The position numbers were made by a program, and so were the translations under genes. Below are positions 1-5,608 of a DNA stretch of 8,698 nt, one piece after another. Under the pieces are notes generated by a model. The model ran no database searches. It saw nothing but the letters and a program-made list of their open reading frames with translations, and was not told where the DNA came from. The stretch's first letter is position 1. Each line of letters opens with the position of its first letter. The stretch comes from Thermohalobaculum sp035527255 (GTDB lineage: Bacteria > Pseudomonadota > Alphaproteobacteria > Rhodobacterales > Rhodobacteraceae), in contig DATLAW010000115.1 of assembly GCA_035527255.1 (NCBI GenBank), forward strand, positions 1-8,698, given 5' to 3'.

Positions 1-63
1 TATTGCAGTGATGAAAGCCTCGAAGAACGTCCATTCGTCGTCCGGCATCAAGTTCCGCGCCAA
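1..63 (-). CDS. IS5-family transposase, N-terminal fragment (runs off the window)
   Basis: Twenty-one codons read on the minus strand, beginning MARN if the TTG at 63-61 is the start, and containing LMPDDEWTFFEAFITAI. The pattern N-L-x-x-D-x-E-W-x-x-F-E is the familiar N-terminus of IS5-family DDE transposases. The TTG start is chosen because GGAGG (minus strand, 73-69) sits five bases upstream; the alternative ATG five codons later lacks this spacing, and an in-frame stop lies upstream at 96-94. No catalytic residue falls within the window, so activity and exact subgroup cannot be judged. The start lies inside a nine-base-pair inverted repeat described separately. The family call is from recognition of a short fragment. 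Confidence 0.6.
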   Translation of the reverse strand, partial: MARNLMPDDEWTFFEAFITAI

Positions 64-91
64 GATAACCTCCAGAGCCAAAGTTATCTTG
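61..91 (-). promoter_or_regulatory. Hairpin covering the transposase start codon
   Basis: CAAGATAAC (61-69) and GTTATCTTG (83-91) are perfect inverted repeats of nine bases separated by thirteen. In the minus-strand transcript the 3' arm contains the proposed TTG start codon (63-61) and the last base of the Shine-Dalgarno GGAGG; the rest of the GGAGG lies in the loop. Folding would hide the start. Such hairpins are known in some insertion sequences, where they suppress translation from read-through transcripts. Its function here is inferred. Confidence 0.5.
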
Positions 92-121
92 AATCAGATA
101 CTCACCCTCTTGGGAATCCCA
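90..121 (-). repeat. Shared transposase-leader motif, copy 1
   Basis: On the minus strand this reads TGGGATTCCCA (121-111), fourteen bases, then TGATTCA (96-90). The same two blocks with the same fourteen-base gap occur at 8526-8557 on the plus strand, again just upstream of a transposase start. TGGGATTCCCA is itself nearly palindromic. The role is unknown; it could be part of a terminal repeat, a transposase binding site or a promoter. Confidence 0.55.
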
Positions 122-161
122 TTTGTCAACACCGCCTAGCAAGATCAAGAGGATATAGTCC

Positions 162-192
162 CGCACGGGCCCAGATGCTCGGGGCCCGTGCG
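162..192 (-). terminator. Strong GC-rich hairpin downstream of the XRE gene
   Basis: CGCACGGGCCC (162-172) and GGGCCCGTGCG (182-192) form a perfect eleven-base-pair stem with a nine-base loop. It lies 24 bases beyond the XRE stop codon, where a terminator is expected. There is no uridine tract on the minus-strand transcript, so this is not a textbook intrinsic terminator; it may act as one or protect the 3' end of the message. It ends about 25 bases before the proposed IS boundary, so it belongs to the chromosomal side. Confidence 0.6.
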
Positions 193-216
193 TATACTCA
201 GATCACGTTGACGATC

Positions 217-579
217 TCAGGCGGCTTCGCTTAGCACGCGCGCCAGATCGAACAGACGTCGGCGCTGGGTCTCAGGCATCGTGTAGTAGGCACGAACCAG
301 ATCGAGCGCTTCCTTGTCGTTTAGGATGTCGCCACGAGACTCGCCCGTATCGACCGCCTGGCCTTCGAGGCCTTCGAAAAAGAACGAAATCGGCACTTCC
401 ATCGTCGCCGCAATATCCCACAGGCGGCTAGCGCTTACGCGGTTCGCTCCTGTCTCATATTTTTGGATCTGCTGAAACTTGATCCCGACATGGTCGCCAA
501 GTTGCTGTTGGGTCATTCCCGTCATCCAACGGCGCTGACGAACCCTTTGTCCCACGTGTACATCTACTGCATGCCTCAT
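217..579 (-). CDS. XRE-family helix-turn-helix transcriptional regulator
   Basis: A 120-residue DNA-binding protein with one N-terminal Cro/C1-type helix-turn-helix (about residues 8-61), including MTGMTQQQLGDHVGIKFQQI and YETGANRVSASRLWDIA. A short C-terminal tail (about 65-120) has no recognised ligand or peptidase domain. This architecture, including the VPISFFFEGL segment, closely resembles a regulator type common in Rhodobacteraceae; the target genes cannot be told from sequence. The frame is open to 612, but I chose the ATG at 579 because AGAGG lies nine bases upstream (593-589) and known relatives begin near this point. The start at 612 has no convincing ribosome site. The gene is probably transcribed alone, with a candidate promoter at 727-755 and a hairpin terminator at 162-192. 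Confidence 0.88.
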   Translation of the reverse strand: MRHAVDVHVGQRVRQRRWMTGMTQQQLGDHVGIKFQQIQKYETGANRVSASRLWDIAATMEVPISFFFEGLEGQAVDTGESRGDILNDKEALDLVRAYYTMPETQRRRLFDLARVLSEAA

Positions 580-588
580 TGTTATTTT

Positions 589-593
589 CCTCT
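589..593 (-). promoter_or_regulatory. Ribosome binding site deciding the XRE start
   Basis: AGAGG on the minus strand, nine bases before the ATG at 579. It favours this start over the two tandem ATG codons at 612 and 609, which are preceded by an A/T-rich stretch without a purine-rich site. Confidence 0.5.
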
Positions 594-726
594 TTGACTG
601 CTCAGTCATCATTTTTATCGAGACCCTATTCTGGGCTCGCTCAGATTAAGGCAGGCCGCGCCACATTTGATCTAAGTTTTTAGCTAGTTGGGTGCAGTTT
701 TCGGCCTCGACTCGCCATAAGATGTA

Positions 727-755
727 ATTATGCAACTAAAAAGGGTATTCTACAA
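727..755 (-). promoter_or_regulatory. Candidate sigma-70 promoter for the XRE gene
   Basis: On the minus strand TTGTAG (755-750) is followed after exactly 17 bases by CATAAT (732-727), which matches TATAAT at five of six positions. The -35 matches TTGACA only in its first three bases. Transcription would start near 720 and leave a leader of about 140 bases before the XRE ATG. This is pattern matching only, in an A/T-rich stretch where chance matches are likely. Confidence 0.35.
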
Positions 756-880
756 ACGGAATTCCCGTCAATTTTGGTTTTAGTAAAACCCAATCACCCA
801 AAAGCATTAGCCCCGGAATCTGATGTAAGACTCCAGCGATGGGGTGATTTGCAGGCCTCGGAACCCTGATTTCTTGCGAT

Positions 881-2701
881 TCAGTCCTGGGTTTTCCGGG
901 ATTCGCGCTTGCGCTCGTGAGACACTAGAAAGCGTTTGCGCATCCGGATTGACTTCGGTGTCACTTCGACCAGTTCGTCGTCGTTGATATAGGCGATGGC
1001 CTGTTCCAGCGTCAGGCGCGTCGGAGTGGTCAGCGTCACCGCCTCGTCTTTGCCCGACGCGCGCATGTTGGTCAGCTTCTTGCCCTTAAGCGGGTTGACC
1101 TCCAGGTCGTTCTCGCGTGAATGCTCGCCGATGATCATGCCGGTGTAGAGTTTTTCGCCGGTGCCAATGAACAGCTTCCCGCGCTCCTCCAGATTCCACA
1201 GCGCATAGGCGACGCTGTCGCCATCCTCGATCGAGATCAGCACGCCTGCCCGCCGTCCCGGCACGGCGCCGCGCCACGGTGCCCATTCATGGAACACCCG
1301 GTTCAACACTCCGCTGCCCCTTGTGTCGGTCAGGAACTCGCCGTGATAGCCGATCAGACCACGGCTGGGTACATGAGCGACAATCCTGGTCTTGCCGACG
1401 CCAGAGGGGCGCATTTCGGCCAGTTCACCCTTGCGCTGATTTAGCTTGTCGATGACGACGCCGGAATACTCGTCGTCGACATCGACGGTGACCTCCTCGA
1501 TCGGCTCCAGCCGAGTGCCACCCTCTTCGCGGGTCAGCACCCGGGGGCGCGAGATTGACAACTCAAATCCCTCGCGGCGCATGTTCTCGATCAACACGCC
1601 CATCTGCAACTCGCCGCGTCCGGCAACCTCGAAGGCTTCGCCGCCCGGAGAATCGGTCACGTGGATGGCGACATTCGACTCCGCTTCGCGCATCAGGCGG
1701 TCACGGATCACGCGCGACTGGACCTTCGAGCCGTCACGGCCCGCCAGCGGGCTGTCGTTGATGCCAAAGGTGACCGAGATTGTTGGCGGATCGATCGGCT
1801 GGGCGGGCAGGGGCACATCCACCGCCAGATCGCACAATGTGTCCGAGACTGTCGATTTGCTCATTCCGGCCAACGCCACAATGTCACCGGCAATAGCGGT
1901 ATCAATCGTCGTCCGACCGAGACCGCGGAACGCCAGGATCTTCGAGACCCGGAACCGCTCGATCTCCTCGCCATCACGGGTCATTGCCTTAAGCATCGAG
2001 CCGGGGCGAACCGTGCCTTCCTCGATCCGTCCGGTCAGCAGGCGGCCCAGATAGGGGTCGGCTTGCAGCGTGGTGGCCAACATCCGGAACGGCATTGCGG
2101 CGTTGGCGATCTGGCGCGGCGGCGGTACGTGGCGCATGATCAGCTCGAACAGCGGATCCAACCCGACGCGCGGGGCCTCCAGGGTCGTCGCCGCCCAGCC
2201 AGAGCGGCCCGAGGCATAAAGCGTCGGGAAGTCGAGCTGGTCGTCATTGGCGCCCAGATTGGCAAACATGTCGAACACCTCGTTCAGCGCCCGGTCGGGC
2301 TCGGCATCCGGCTTGTCGACCTTGTTCAGCACCACAATCGGCCGCAGCCCCAGTGCCAGCGCCTTGGCGGTGACGAACTTGGTCTGCGGCATCGGTCCCT
2401 CGGCGGCATCGACCAGCAGCACGACGCCGTCAACCATCGACAAAATCCGCTCGACCTCGCCGCCGAAATCGGCATGACCTGGGGTGTCGACGATGTTGAT
2501 CCGCGCAGCGTGCCACTCGACCGAGGTGCATTTGGCCAGGATGGTGATACCGCGCTCACGCTCGATGTCGTTGCTGTCCATTGCCCGCTCGGTCACCGCC
2601 TGCCCCTCGCGAAAGGCGCCGGATTGCTTCAGCAATTGATCGACCAGCGTTGTCTTGCCGTGGTCGACATGGGCGATGATCGCGATGTTGCGCAGATCCA
2701 T
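881..2701 (-). CDS. typA: Ribosome-associated translational GTPase TypA/BipA
   Basis: A 606-residue GTPase that binds the ribosome and assists 50S subunit assembly and stress or cold adaptation; the role is known from family members. The G-domain motifs are complete: HVDHGKTT (11-18), RGITI (50-54), DTPGH (72-76) and NKVD (126-129). They are followed by EF-G-like domains and the TypA-specific C-terminal region, with SRGLIGYHGEFLTDTRGSG near 420-440. The length is normal for the family and no motif is damaged. The frame stays open to 2890, but the start is taken at 2701 because family members begin with MDLRNIAIIAHVDHG-like sequence and AGGAG (2714-2710) lies eight bases upstream. It is 67 bases downstream of the zntB-like gene on the same strand and may be cotranscribed; the gap contains two competing hairpins. 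Confidence 0.96.
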   Translation of the reverse strand: MDLRNIAIIAHVDHGKTTLVDQLLKQSGAFREGQAVTERAMDSNDIERERGITILAKCTSVEWHAARINIVDTPGHADFGGEVERILSMVDGVVLLVDAAEGPMPQTKFVTAKALALGLRPIVVLNKVDKPDAEPDRALNEVFDMFANLGANDDQLDFPTLYASGRSGWAATTLEAPRVGLDPLFELIMRHVPPPRQIANAAMPFRMLATTLQADPYLGRLLTGRIEEGTVRPGSMLKAMTRDGEEIERFRVSKILAFRGLGRTTIDTAIAGDIVALAGMSKSTVSDTLCDLAVDVPLPAQPIDPPTISVTFGINDSPLAGRDGSKVQSRVIRDRLMREAESNVAIHVTDSPGGEAFEVAGRGELQMGVLIENMRREGFELSISRPRVLTREEGGTRLEPIEEVTVDVDDEYSGVVIDKLNQRKGELAEMRPSGVGKTRIVAHVPSRGLIGYHGEFLTDTRGSGVLNRVFHEWAPWRGAVPGRRAGVLISIEDGDSVAYALWNLEERGKLFIGTGEKLYTGMIIGEHSRENDLEVNPLKGKKLTNMRASGKDEAVTLTTPTRLTLEQAIAYINDDELVEVTPKSIRMRKRFLVSHERKRESRKTQD

Positions 2702-2709
2702 TGGATGAA

Positions 2710-2714
2710 CTCCT
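2710..2714 (-). promoter_or_regulatory. Ribosome binding site for typA
   Basis: AGGAG on the minus strand, eight bases before the ATG at 2701. It supports this start over upstream in-frame codons, including the ATG at 2767, which has no such site. Confidence 0.7.
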
Positions 2715-2727
2715 GAGGGGGGTTGGC

Positions 2728-2767
2728 GCTGCCTATGACGCAAAGGCAGCCCGGCGGCAAGCGTCAT
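2728..2767 (-). promoter_or_regulatory. Two mutually exclusive hairpins in the typA leader
   Basis: In the minus-strand transcript ATGACGC (2767-2761) can pair with GCGTCAT (2741-2735), and GCTGCCT (2750-2744) can pair with AGGCAGC (2734-2728). All are perfect seven-base matches. The pairs interlock and their 3' arms are contiguous, leaving no loop to span a stem, so both probably cannot form at once. They lie between the zntB-like stop codon and the typA ribosome binding site, where a switch in folding could affect read-through or translation. No uridine tract follows, so a simple terminator is unlikely. Any regulatory role is inferred. Confidence 0.35.
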
Positions 2768-2768
2768 C

Positions 2769-3677
2769 TCAGCGCAGGAGGCGAAGTACCAGCCAAAGCG
2801 AAAGCAGCCCGATGCCTGTGAGCAGCGCACATAACGCCCAGAAAGCCCAGGCCTGGGTCGCATAGGGAATCCCGGAGAGGTTGACGCCAAAAAGGCCAGT
2901 TAGAAATGTCGCCGGCATGAACAGAACCGCGACCAACGACAGGGTCAGCATGATGTCGTTGGTGCGCTCGGTGGCGGCCAAGCTGATTTCCTCAGCGACC
3001 AACTGTGCCCGCTGGCGCAAGGCATCGAGGTCAGCGGCAATCCGCCGGAAGGCCTCGGCTTCTTCGCGCATTGCGTGGACGTCCGCGAGCCACGCCGGCG
3101 CGGTACGCACCAGTCCGTCCAGGGCTAACGCTTGCGGGGAAATGAAGCGGTGAAGCAGGATCGCATCCTGGCGCAGCGCCGCCAAGGTCCCGCGCTCAGC
3201 CCGCCCAGACCGTCGGGCGGCGGTCGCAACCAACCGCTCCATACCAGAAACCCGGCTCTCGACCTCGTCGAGCACCGGCTCGGCGGCGGCTCGCAGCCGT
3301 TCGACCAGCTCGAACACAAAAGTGCCGGGACTGTCGGGCGCGTCCCCTGATTGAAACTTCCGGATCATCTCATCGGTTTGGGTCAGGCGGCGGATCTCGG
3401 TCGATACGATGCGCTTGGCGGTGATCCACAGACGCAGCGATACCATGTCCTCCGGCTCGGCGCCGGGGACCAGATTGATGCCGCGCAGGATCAGCAGTGT
3501 GCCGCCCTCCATCTGACCAGCGCGGGGCAGGGTGTCTTCTTCCAGCAGTGCCCAGGCGGCGGTGTTTGAAATCTCCGGGTCAGCCAGCAACGCGGCCTCG
3601 GTGTCGGGCGAGCGCATCATGTGCGTCCATCGCCAGCCGCTCTCGCCGGTGCCGTCGAACAGTATATGGTTGCTCAT
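2769..3677 (-). CDS. CorA/ZntB-family divalent metal ion transporter
   Basis: A 302-residue inner-membrane protein of the CorA superfamily, which moves divalent cations (Mg2+, Co2+, Ni2+ or Zn2+) through a pentameric pore. It has a long soluble N-terminal part with extended helices (about 120-240) and two C-terminal membrane segments (about 245-263 and 277-299). Between them is the selectivity loop with GVN (264-266) where classical CorA has GMN; the loop continues LSGIPYA, more like ZntB than CorA. The start at 3677 is preceded by AGGGGAA about ten bases upstream. A longer open frame to 4019 is rejected because it runs antisense through the VOC gene. It is divergent from that gene (96 bases between starts) and upstream of typA. 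The substrate is not determinable; zinc export or uptake is a guess from the ZntB-like loop. Confidence 0.88.
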   Translation of the reverse strand: MSNHILFDGTGESGWRWTHMMRSPDTEAALLADPEISNTAAWALLEEDTLPRAGQMEGGTLLILRGINLVPGAEPEDMVSLRLWITAKRIVSTEIRRLTQTDEMIRKFQSGDAPDSPGTFVFELVERLRAAAEPVLDEVESRVSGMERLVATAARRSGRAERGTLAALRQDAILLHRFISPQALALDGLVRTAPAWLADVHAMREEAEAFRRIAADLDALRQRAQLVAEEISLAATERTNDIMLTLSLVAVLFMPATFLTGLFGVNLSGIPYATQAWAFWALCALLTGIGLLSLWLVLRLLR

Positions 3678-3773
3678 CCGACTGTGGTTCCCCTGATCCT
3701 GGGCTTGCCTTCGGTCCGGCCGTGTTAGAGGTTGGACCAAGATCGGTCTATGGACAAATGACGCGAGGTTGAA

Positions 3774-4217
3774 ATGGCCACGCCCCCCTTTACCGTCGGC
3801 GACCTTGGCGAGGTCGCTATCCGCTGCCTCGATCTGGCGGCGATGACCGCCTTCTACCGCGATATTGTTGGGTTGGAGATAATCGATGGCGAGTACTCCG
3901 ACACCATTGTCTTCCTGCGGGTGTCCGAGGGCTTTGCCGGGCATACCAGCGTTGTTGCATTGTTCGCAGCCTTGGGTGACGAGGAACCCGTCGGCGGCGG
4001 CACCTCTTCGCTGCATCACTTGGCGCTAACGGTCAAGGTCGAGGACTTGGCCCCCGCATTGGCCTGGTACAGCTCGCACGGGCTTGAGCCGACAACCGCC
4101 GAGCACCGATGGGTCGGCTGGAACAGCGTCTATGTCAAGGATCCCGAGGGCAACACGGTCGAGTTGGTGGCGTCGGTGCGCCAGGTATCCGGCGCGCGCT
4201 CCAGCCAACAACCGTAA
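3774..4217 (+). CDS. VOC-superfamily (glyoxalase/bleomycin-resistance fold) protein
   Basis: A 147-residue cytosolic protein with two beta-alpha-beta-beta-beta modules. The first (about 9-65) contains VAIRCLDLAAMTAFYRDIVG; the second (about 78-134) contains LHHLALTVKV and YVKDPEGNTVELVAS. Both match the vicinal oxygen chelate fold used by glyoxalase I, extradiol dioxygenases and antibiotic-resistance proteins. Likely metal ligands are His81 or His82 and Glu130; at the first ligand position there is Glu13 rather than the more usual His. The ATG is preceded by GAGG five bases upstream (3765-3768). The substrate is unknown; the gene stands alone, divergent from the metal transporter, and is followed at once by a hairpin. 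Confidence 0.88.
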   Translation: MATPPFTVGDLGEVAIRCLDLAAMTAFYRDIVGLEIIDGEYSDTIVFLRVSEGFAGHTSVVALFAALGDEEPVGGGTSSLHHLALTVKVEDLAPALAWYSSHGLEPTTAEHRWVGWNSVYVKDPEGNTVELVASVRQVSGARSSQQP

Positions 4218-4250
4218 GGCGCATCAGGCATCGCCGATACAAGATGCGCC
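4218..4250 (+). terminator. Hairpin directly after the VOC gene stop codon
   Basis: GGCGCATC (4218-4225) and GATGCGCC (4243-4250) pair perfectly over eight bases with a seventeen-base loop, beginning at the base after the TAA stop. The sequence downstream, CAACTTGAAT, is not a proper uridine tract, so the hairpin may stop transcription weakly or stabilise the 3' end. It separates the VOC gene from the lipoprotein gene. Confidence 0.45.
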
Positions 4251-4326
4251 CAACTTGAATGCCGGTTATTCTATGATGATCGAGGGTGGTGGGGTCGATC
4301 CCTCATAGCAACGCCGGGGGGCGCCA

Positions 4327-4857
4327 ATGAAAATTTCGTCCGTTCTCGTGGCGGCGGTGATGATATTGACCGCTTGCCAGATGATGCCGGAGCAGTCGGC
4401 GCCAAAACCGGCGTCAAAACCGGCGCCAGCGCAATACACCCGCGAGCAATTGAAAAATCGAGAGGCCCAGGCCGGCCTGAAGAAGCTCGGATGCTACAAG
4501 GGCCGCGTCGATGGCATCATCGGTCCGCACACCGTGGCTGCGATAAAGCGCTGTCGCGCTGATCTTGGGCTGGATCCGGAAGGCGGAATCGACCAGAAAC
4601 TTCTGGACACCATGAACCGCTATCTTGAGCTAAACCCGCCGCGCAAGGGCGTGCCGGTCTCGACGGATGTGTTCGCGGCGCAGCGAGGCCTTAAAAAACT
4701 TGGATACTATAACGGGCCGGTCAACGGCCTTTACGATACCGCGATAGTGGCGGCGATGGTCGGTTTTCAACGCAAGAATGGCCTGCCGGTGAACCGGAAT
4801 ATCGATGCGAATTTGCTGAACCGGATCAAAAGAGATGCCGATGCAATCGCCAACTGA
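4327..4857 (+). CDS. Lipoprotein with two peptidoglycan-binding repeats
   Basis: A 176-residue exported protein. A short signal sequence (about 1-16) ends in the lipobox LTAC with the lipidated Cys17, so it should be anchored in a membrane facing the periplasm. A Pro/Ala/Lys-rich linker (21-36) follows, then two PG_binding_1-type repeats (about 47-96 and 118-167). The repeats are clearly duplicated: GLKKLGCYKGRVDGIIG (50-66) against GLKKLGYYNGPVNGLYD (121-137), with the canonical FQRKNGLP at 147-154. In repeat 1 two positions that are aromatic in repeat 2 are cysteines (Cys56, Cys76), a possible disulfide. No catalytic domain is present, so it probably tethers or senses the cell wall. The start is weakly supported: only a G-run (4316-4321) lies upstream. 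It is convergent with the racemase operon. Confidence 0.85.
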   Translation: MKISSVLVAAVMILTACQMMPEQSAPKPASKPAPAQYTREQLKNREAQAGLKKLGCYKGRVDGIIGPHTVAAIKRCRADLGLDPEGGIDQKLLDTMNRYLELNPPRKGVPVSTDVFAAQRGLKKLGYYNGPVNGLYDTAIVAAMVGFQRKNGLPVNRNIDANLLNRIKRDADAIAN

Positions 4858-4903
4858 TCTACGGGAATTGCCCACGACGCCCGCTAATTGAAGACGTATC
4901 GCC

Positions 4904-5608
4904 TCACTCCGCCAGCGCCGCTTCCTGTGCGGCGTCCGCATGGATCAACGTCGTGTCGAACACCGGCGCGGCGACGTTGCCCTGGTTCAGCAGCATCCCC
5001 ACTTCGGTGCAGCCCAGAATCATGCAGTCGGCGCCACGTTTGATCAACCTCGCTGCGATGGCTTCATAGGCCGCGCGGCTTTCCTCGTTCACAACCCCCT
5101 GGCACAGCTCATCATAGATGACGCGGTGGGTTTCGGCCCGGTCATCAGCCTCGGGGACAAGCGGCTCGAGCCCGGCGGCCCGCAACGCCCCGACATAGAA
5201 ATCCTGTTCCATCGTATAAGCGGTTGCCATCAGGCCGGGGCGGCGGTGTCCAGCACTCACAATTGCGGCGGCAGTCGCATCAGCGATGTGGATCAGCGGC
5301 ACCCGGGTCGCGTGCCGCACCGCGTCGGCAACCTTGTGCATGGTGTTGGTGGCGATGATCAGGATGTCGGCTCCGGCATGCTCCAGCGCCACGGCAATGC
5401 GGGAAAGCTCGGTTGCAGCGCGGTCCCAATCGCCAGCCGCCTGCAAACGCTCGATGCGGGCGAAGTCAACCGACCAGATAACACATTCGGCGGAGTGCGG
5501 GCCGCCCAGCCGCCGCCGCGCCTCCACGTTCAAGCGATTATAATAGAGCGCGGTCGACTCGCAGCTCATGCCGCCGATGATACCGATGGTTTTCATGCGC
5601 CGTTCCAT
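4904..5608 (-). CDS. Aspartate/glutamate racemase family protein (YgeA-like)
   Basis: A 234-residue cytosolic, cofactor-independent racemase of the Asp/Glu/hydantoin racemase family. Counting from the second Met (MKTIGIIGGMS), the two catalytic regions are ATNTMHK (82-88) and GCTEVG (195-200). This places Thr83 and Cys196 at the acid/base positions. That matches the atypical Thr/Cys pair reported for E. coli YgeA, an L-Asp/L-Glu-specific racemase, rather than the usual Cys/Cys. Two starts are possible. The ATG at 5608 has GGGAGG eight bases upstream (5622-5617) and is used here. The ATG at 5596, where relatives usually begin, overlaps the DUF2332 stop codon as ATGA and could be reached by coupling. 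It is the last gene of the ankyrin-DUF2332-racemase operon. The substrate is inferred, not shown. Confidence 0.88.
   Translation of the reverse strand: MERRMKTIGIIGGMSCESTALYYNRLNVEARRRLGGPHSAECVIWSVDFARIERLQAAGDWDRAATELSRIAVALEHAGADILIIATNTMHKVADAVRHATRVPLIHIADATAAAIVSAGHRRPGLMATAYTMEQDFYVGALRAAGLEPLVPEADDRAETHRVIYDELCQGVVNEESRAAYEAIAARLIKRGADCMILGCTEVGMLLNQGNVAAPVFDTTLIHADAAQEAALAE

Larger units (their letters stand above)
1..136 (-). mobile_element. Partial IS5-type insertion sequence, transposase-proximal end
   Basis: The minus strand carries the first codons of an IS5-type transposase running off the left edge. Upstream of it the proposed element tip reads GGCGGTGTTGAC (minus strand, from 136 down), directly after TA within a CTAG tetranucleotide at 136-139. 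Some IS5 subgroups, such as the IS427 group, insert at TA within CTAG, so the flanking TA (137-138) could be one copy of the target duplication. A perfect TTGACA lies at 129-124 in the tip and points toward the transposase, but I found no well-spaced -10. The boundary is inferred because the other end of the element is outside the window. Confidence 0.5.
580..880. other. Intergenic region between typA and the XRE gene
   Basis: About 300 bases, markedly richer in A and T than the flanking genes, with no convincing coding sequence. It holds the candidate XRE promoter (727-755). It also has a small perfect hairpin, GGTTTT (776-781) and AAAACC (785-790), with a three-base loop, and a longer-range inverted repeat AATCACCC (792-799) with GGGTGATT (842-849). 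The last two lie downstream of the typA stop codon and might help end typA transcription, but neither has a uridine tract. No tRNA or recognised small RNA is seen. Confidence 0.5.

Noticed and set aside
1446..2716. Long plus-strand open frames antisense to typA
   Set aside because: They lie wholly opposite a well-conserved GTPase, have low-complexity Arg/Pro-rich translations and no ribosome sites; they are side effects of high GC content.
2728..2767. True H-type pseudoknot formed by both typA leader stems
   Set aside because: The 3' arms are directly adjacent, leaving no bases to cross a seven-base-pair stem, so simultaneous formation is not geometrically plausible.
2702..2890. N-terminal extension of the typA frame
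   Set aside because: It overlaps the end of the zntB-like gene and lacks a ribosome site; TypA proteins begin at MDLRN-like sequence.
3678..4019. N-terminal extension of the zntB-like frame
   Set aside because: It is antisense to the VOC gene and shows no family similarity; the SD-supported start at 3677 gives a normal protein length.
4255..4277. Promoter for the lipoprotein gene (TTGAAT and TATGAT)
   Set aside because: TATGAT is a good -10 match but the two boxes are only 11 bases apart, and nothing -35-like lies at the right distance.
4278..4300. Inverted repeat GATCGA / TCGATC upstream of the lipoprotein gene
   Set aside because: Six bases with self-complementary GATC-type content are common by chance; there is no second copy or link to an operator.
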